Shown one piece after another: positions 6,586 to 11,000 of a stretch of DNA of 11,000 bases. This stretch comes from Glandiceps talaboti (taxonomy: Eukaryota > Hemichordata > Enteropneusta > Spengelidae): the NCBI RefSeq assembly GCF_964340395.1, contig NC_135551.1, positions 19,807,503 through 19,818,502 on the forward strand. Reading direction: 5' to 3'. The notes under the pieces were generated by a model. That model was not told where the DNA came from. It saw only the letters and a program-made list of their open reading frames with translations, and made no database searches. The position numbers and the translations under genes are program-made. Each line of letters starts with the position of its first letter. The stretch's first letter is position 1.

Positions 6586-6919
6586 TTAAAGTGGCAAATA
6601 TGGATAAGGATTGGGTATTTATTTTGGGTTTTTAATTTATAAAATTATATTATCAAGGCTTCCTGCTTGAAAAATCAATGTGAAACGACATAGACAAAGT
6701 CCTTGTTGGTAACTCAATAAATTGCAAAAAATGATGTGCGTACAAAAACAAACATTGTACACAGTGTTTTGGTTTTTGTAATGTATTGCAACACACAGAC
6801 TTGGTCTATGTTGTTTCACATTGATTTTTCAAGTAGGAAACGACGATAAAAATTTTTTTTTTTTAATAAATTACAAATCCAAAATAAATACGCAATCCTC
6901 ATCCATATGGCCACTTTAA
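6586..6919. mobile_element. 334-bp fold-back MITE with TTAA ends, copy 1
   Basis: The two halves are imperfect reverse complements. The left half starts TTAAAGTGGCAAATATGGAT; the right half, read backwards, starts TTAAAGTGGCCATATGGATG. Both continue with GGATTG-GTATTTATTTTGG and later CTTGAAAAATCAATGTGAAAC. The centre near 6753 is the loop between TACAAAAACAAA and its complement. TTAA at each outer edge (6586-6589 and 6916-6919) fits the TTAA target site of piggyBac-type elements with AGTGGCC as the true terminus, but a TA target is equally possible. No transposase is present. A second copy begins at 10791. Confidence 0.8.
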
Positions 6920-7185
6920 CAATACATTAAAAGAACCTACATAAATGATAATACACATCACCGTGTCAAAACACAGTACAGATGATTTATGTTTAAGTAT
7001 TCAAAGAAAAGTACTTGTGTGTGATATACAAATGTTACTAGTCAGTTTAGTATCTATAATATGGAATGTCTGGAAAAAAATAGCTTATTATCAAAAGTTC
7101 ATCTGAAGCCCTTGAAAGTGTTTGTACATATTGACTAAATATACATCCTGCAAATTATCGTTTTAACAACACAGCATTAACGTGG
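6920..7185. other. AT-rich spacer, nothing recognised
   Basis: No exon, repeat or element boundary can be supported here. Confidence 0.6.
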
Positions 7186-7537
7186 CACAAGCTGAGTTTA
7201 TAAATATAAGCTTTTCACTCAAGTGACGATACTTTAATATATAAACCCACATTCCAGTATAATATTAAAGTCAAGGCTAGGCTTCCATAACATTATGCTT
7301 TGTCTTTTGGTATTGTTACTATTAGAATACATACAGTTAGTTCATTGCATAGTACGAATTTCCTGAACAGTTTTTGACTTGTTTCATAAATCACATCATT
7401 GGATCATTTATGATTTATATCTTAATACCAGGTTTGGGTTCAGTTAATAATAAAATGGAGGTTAAGTATTTTTCAGTAATACAATACTGCGAAATGCAGC
7501 AAAAAGCACGTCCAGATACGTATAAACTCAGCTTGTG
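7186..7537. repeat. Perfect 17-bp inverted repeat 352 bp apart
   Basis: CACAAGCTGAGTTTATA at 7186-7202 has its exact complement at 7521-7537. A 17-bp perfect match is unlikely by chance in 11 kb, so this could be the ends of a short MITE. The flanks show no target duplication and the interior is AT-rich, with a short inverted repeat around CATAAATCA/TTTATGATT (7384-7412). Confidence 0.45.
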
Positions 7538-7604
7538 TTCCTATAATGGATGTACTGCTGAAATACCAAGTGTATTGTAATCAATCATGATTGTAAAAGT
7601 TGTA

Positions 7605-8490
7605 ACTCAGTTCACATTAAGATTACAATTAAGATGTGAAAATCAGTTGTCAGGCAGAGCTATAGACAAAGTTGGTATTGAAGAAAAAATATGATCCTAT
7701 GTAATCCTTAGAGCTCCACTGATAACATAATATTAATTCAAGAGCCTTAGATGGAATCCCTGGACATTAAGCAAGACACTGTCTGACAGACATAAAATCT
7801 CTTGCTTTCATAGTTTACACTGTGTACTCTTTCTCTAAAATAGACACTTCTACTTTAGTAACTTACACTTAGCTAATGGCTAAGGCACAGTTCGTACTAT
7901 TTACAGTTCTAAAACACGTAAGTTATGACGCTTTAGTCAGTACATCAGATAGACTTTGAATCACACATAACTGGCCAAGTGTACTTATATTTTTCCTGCA
8001 GATGTCATAGTTTGAATTATTTAGCATTCCTACTTGGATCGTTTGTGTTATGGGCCAAAACAAGTATCCTATACAACCCCTAATCTAGGTAGGAGTACAT
8101 GTACATGTTGGCAGTGTCATTGTTTTTTTCTATTGTGGCAGCAGATTCTATTTGGTCTTCAGGGGTGTTATCTAACCCTGTCCCATCTCCAGACTGTGGC
8201 ATCATCACATACACATATCAGCATACTGCCATTTCTGGTCATACTTGCCTGTCTAATGGCTGCACTACACTTTGGATGGGACAGTGTTGTACATCTGTTG
8301 AAAAAACAAGAGTGCTTTAACGGCTCAGTTTGGATTACGATTCAAATTCAGGTGTGAAATCAAGTTGGTTGGCAAAAGGTAAAGCAAAAGTTAGCCTAAT
8401 ACATAAGAATGATCCTATGTAATCTTTATGGTACCACTGATAAGAAAACTCTAGTGCAAAAATCTGAGATTGAATCCTTGGCATTTGAGT
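7605..8490. repeat. Diverged direct duplication, 7605-7775 and 8322-8490
   Basis: The best conserved stretch is TATGATCCTATGTAATC (7690 on) against AATGATCCTATGTAATC (8409 on), followed in both by a CCACTGATAA block. Upstream matches include CTCAGTT-x6-ATTA and TGTGAAA-TCA-GTTGG; downstream, GATGGAATCCCTGGACATT corresponds to GATTGAATCCTTGGCATTT. The spacing is about 720 bp. The second copy ends about 50 bases before the 75-bp array. Confidence 0.65.
8099..8320 (+). CDS. Doubtful small ORF with signal-peptide-like start
   Basis: This is a closed 73-codon frame: an in-frame TAG lies at 8090, the ATG at 8099 and a TAA at 8318. The start [15 protein letters not shown] is hydrophobic like a signal peptide, and the rest contains five cysteines, including GQCC. 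The overlapping frame is also open for over 100 codons, no splice or polyadenylation signal was found nearby, and the region lies between two duplicated non-coding segments. I list it only as a candidate secreted micropeptide; chance is the more likely explanation. Confidence 0.12.
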   Translation: MYMLAVSLFFSIVAADSIWSSGVLSNPVPSPDCGIITYTYQHTAISGHTCLSNGCTTLWMGQCCTSVEKTRVL

Positions 8491-8543
8491 TGAAGCATGA
8501 TAAATCGCAGAGCTAGGCTGTATGTTTCTAAGAGATAGAAAGT

Positions 8544-10643
8544 GTAAAGGACCACTGTGATGTTAAAGGAATGTCCCACAGTTAATAATTTTACAATGAC
8601 CAAAACTGTTCATCAGCTGTAAAGGACCACTGTGATGTTAAAGGACTGTCCCACAGTTAATAATTTTACAATGACCAAAACTGTTCATCAGCTGTAAAGG
8701 ACCACTGCAATGTTCAAGGACTGTCCCACAGTTAATAATTTTACAATGACCAAAACTGTTCATCAGCTGTAAAGGACCACTGTGATGTTAAAGGAATGTC
8801 CCACAGTTAATAATTTTACAATGACCAAAACTGTTCATCAGCTGTAAATGACCACTGTGATGTTAAAGGACTGTCCCACAGTTAATAATTTTACAATGAC
8901 CAAAACTGTTCATCAGCTGTAAAGGACCACTGCAATGTTAAAGGAATGTCCCACAGTTAATAATTTTACAATGACCAAAACTGTTCATCAGCTGTAAAGG
9001 ACCACTGTGATGTTAAAGGAATGTCCCACAGTTAATAATTTTACAATGACCAAAACTGTTCATCAGCTGTAAAGGACCACTGCGATGTTAAAGGACTGTT
9101 CCACAGTTAATAATTTTACAATGACCAAAACTGTTCATCAGCTGTAAAGGACCACTGTGATGTTAAAGGACTGTTCCACAGTTAATAATTTTACAATGAC
9201 CAAAACTGTTCATCAGCTGTAAAGGACCACTGTGATGTTAAAGGACTGTCCCACAGTTAATAATTTTACAATGACCAAAACTGTTCATCAGCTGTAAAGG
9301 ACCACTGCGATGTTAAAGGAATGTCCCACAGTTAATAATTTTACAATGACCAAAACTGTTCATCAGCTGTAAAGGACCACTGTGATGTTAAAGGAATGTC
9401 CCACAGTTAATAATTTTACAATGACCAAAACTGTTCATCAGCTGTAAAGGACCACTGTGATGTTAAAGGACTGTCCCACACTTAATAATTTTACAATGAC
9501 CAAAACTGTTCATCAGCTGTAAAGGACCACTGTGATGTTAAAGGAATGTCCCACAGTTAATAATTTTACAATGACCAAAACTGTTCATCAGCTGTAAAGG
9601 ACCACTGCGATGTTAAAGGACTGTCCCACAGTTAATAATTTTACAATGACCAAAACTGTTCATCAGCTGTAAAGGACCACTGCGATGTTAAAGGAATGTC
9701 ACACAGTTAATAATTTTACAATGACCAAAACTGTTCATCAGCTGTAAAGGACCACTGTGATGTTAAAGGAATGTCCCACAGTTAATAATTTTACAATGAC
9801 CAAAACTGTTCATCAGCTGTAAAGGACCACTGTGATGTTAAAGGAATGTCCCACAGTTAATAATTTTACAATGACCAAAACTGTTCATCAGCTGTAAAGG
9901 ACCACTATGATGTTAAAGGACTGTCCCACAGTTAATAATTTTACAATGACTAAAACTGTTCATCAGCTGTAAAGGACCACTGTGATGTTAAAGGACTGTC
10001 CCACAGTTAATAATTTTACAATGACCAAAACTGTTCATCAGCTGTAAAGGACCACTGCGATGTTAAAGGAATGTCCCACAGTTAATAATTTTACAATGAC
10101 CAAAACTGTTCATCAGCTGTAAAGGACCACTGTGATGTTAAAGGACTGTCCCACAGTTAATAATTTTACAATGACCAAAACTGTTCATCAGCTGTAAAGG
10201 ACCACTGCGATGTTAAAGGACTGTCCCACAGTTAATAATTTTACAATGACCACAACTGTTCATCAGCTGTAAAGGACCACTGTGATGTTAAAGGAATGTC
10301 CCACAGTTAATAATTTTACAATGACCAAAACTGTTCATCAGCTGTAAAGGACCACTGCGATGTTAAAGGAATGTCCCACAGTTAATAATTTTACAATGAC
10401 CAAAACTGTTCATCAGATGTAAAGGACCACTGCGATATTAAAGGACTGTCCCACAGTTAATAATTTTACAATGACCAAAACTGTTCATCAGATGTAAAGG
10501 ACCACTGCGATGTTAAAGGACTGTCTCACAGTTAATAATTTTACAATGACCAAAACTGTTCATCAGCTGTAAAGGACCACTGCGATGTTAAAGGAATGTC
10601 CCACAGTTAATAATTTTACAATGACCAAAACTGTTCATCAGCT
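8544..10643. repeat. Minisatellite, exactly 28 copies of a 75-bp unit
   Basis: Each unit begins GTAAAGGACCACTG and ends AACTGTTCATCAGCT; 2100 bases divided by 75 gives 28 with no length change in any copy. Most copies differ at only two frequent sites. In the unit's ACTG-NN-ATG the two bases are TG in 16 copies, CG in 10 and CA in 2. In AAAGGA-N-TGT the base is C in 14 and A in 14. Rare private changes occur, and neighbours share some: units 8 and 9 have GTTCCAC, units 25 and 26 end CAGATG. Stops occur in every frame, so it is not coding. Each unit has an ACAGTT/AACTGT inverted pair about 20 bases apart. AGCTAGGC occurs on both sides of the array (8511-8518 and 10640-10647). Confidence 0.97.
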
Positions 10644-10790
10644 AGGCAGATCAAATGAAAGGTTAGAACACACAAGCAGTTTTTACAATACATAGATTAC
10701 ACAATCTGAGCATTGAAGCACTTCAAATGGAAATTCAGGTTGGTCAATCATTGAATCAAACTAAACTGTTGTTCCAAACACAAAATTACT
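10644..10790. other. Unique spacer after the minisatellite
   Basis: Short AT-rich sequence between the array and the next fold-back element. AAATTCAGGTTGGTCAATCA resembles the CAAATTCAGGTGTG block at 8343, a possible trace of the same duplicated sequence, but the match is too short to call. Confidence 0.5.
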
Positions 10791-11000
10791 TTAAAGTGGC
10801 CATATGGATGAGAATTTGGTATTTATTTTGGATTTTTATTTGATAAAACAGCTTCACTATGTTTTTGTACTTGAAAAAATAATGTGAAATAACATATACC
10901 AAGTCCATGTTCACATCTCAATAATCGGCAAAACATTAAACAATGTATAAAACGTTTGTTATTGTACGTACAATAACAAACTTTTTACACTTTGTGCATC
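10791..11000. mobile_element. TTAA fold-back MITE, copy 2, cut by the window edge
   Basis: It starts TTAAAGTGGCCATATGGATG and follows the left half of the element at 6586-6919 through TATTTATTTTGGATTTTTA, ACTTGAAAAA and ATAC-AAGTCC. A perfect 28-bp palindrome at 10954-10981 (centre GTACGTAC) marks its middle, and pairing continues imperfectly to about 10995. The right half should therefore end near 11145, outside the window. Confidence 0.8.

Noticed and set aside
6637-6819. 60-codon minus-strand frame
   Set aside because: It lies entirely inside the palindromic TTAA fold-back element.
8034-8357. 107-codon plus-strand frame
   Set aside because: It has no ATG near its start, no family resemblance, and overlaps the equally open 73-codon frame and one of the duplicated non-coding blocks.
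8544-10643. CRISPR array or centromeric satellite
   Set aside because: There are no unique spacers between the repeats; the whole 75-bp unit is repeated. At 28 copies it is a minisatellite, and nothing shows a centromeric role.

Overview
The window looks like eukaryotic, probably invertebrate-animal, nuclear DNA. It is AT-rich, with no dense bacterial-type ORFs, no operons and no ribosome-binding-site pattern. Exon-sized open segments are bounded by GT/AG splice signals. Much of the rest is made of short non-autonomous DNA transposons, fold-back elements and tandem repeats. I cannot name the species.

Genic part, minus strand, roughly 200-3770. A 174-bp (TA)n tract at the left edge sits in an inferred intron 14 bases past the donor of a candidate 78-base internal exon (222-299), whose peptide faintly resembles the C-terminal region of the autophagy lipid-transfer protein ATG2. 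A second, better supported model has two coding exons. Exon 1 (3590-3767) encodes a signal peptide and ends at a strong donor; exon 2 (759-955) starts at a good acceptor and ends in a stop, with AATAAA 113 bases further on. The phases agree and predict a 124-residue secreted or membrane-anchored protein of unknown family. The inferred 2.6-kb intron carries three transposon insertions: a 403-bp element with 47-bp inverted ends and a 9-bp target duplication (1023-1425), a roughly 947-bp MULE derivative whose ends are short tandem repeats and which keeps a transposase fragment (1716-2662), and a 317-bp element with CAGGG ends (2764-3080).

Middle part, 3750-7540. I find no convincing gene. It holds an inverted duplication over the exon 1 start, a palindromic 84-bp relative of the 403-bp element (4662-4745), a tandem pair of units with a GTGACCTAAGGG hairpin (5592-6190), a possible retroposon 3' end (about 6276-6431), a 334-bp fold-back element with TTAA ends (6586-6919), and a 17-bp inverted-repeat pair (7186/7521).

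Right part, 7600-11000. A diverged direct duplication (7605-7775 and 8322-8490) leads into a minisatellite of exactly 28 copies of a 75-bp unit (8544-10643). Its one frequently variable CpG site is found as CG, TG or CA, the pattern expected from methylcytosine decay. A second copy of the TTAA fold-back family starts at 10791 and runs off the window.

No CRISPR array, RNA gene or complete transposase was found. The most informative objects are the MULE derivative, the 75-bp array, the fold-back families and the unrecognised secreted-protein gene.
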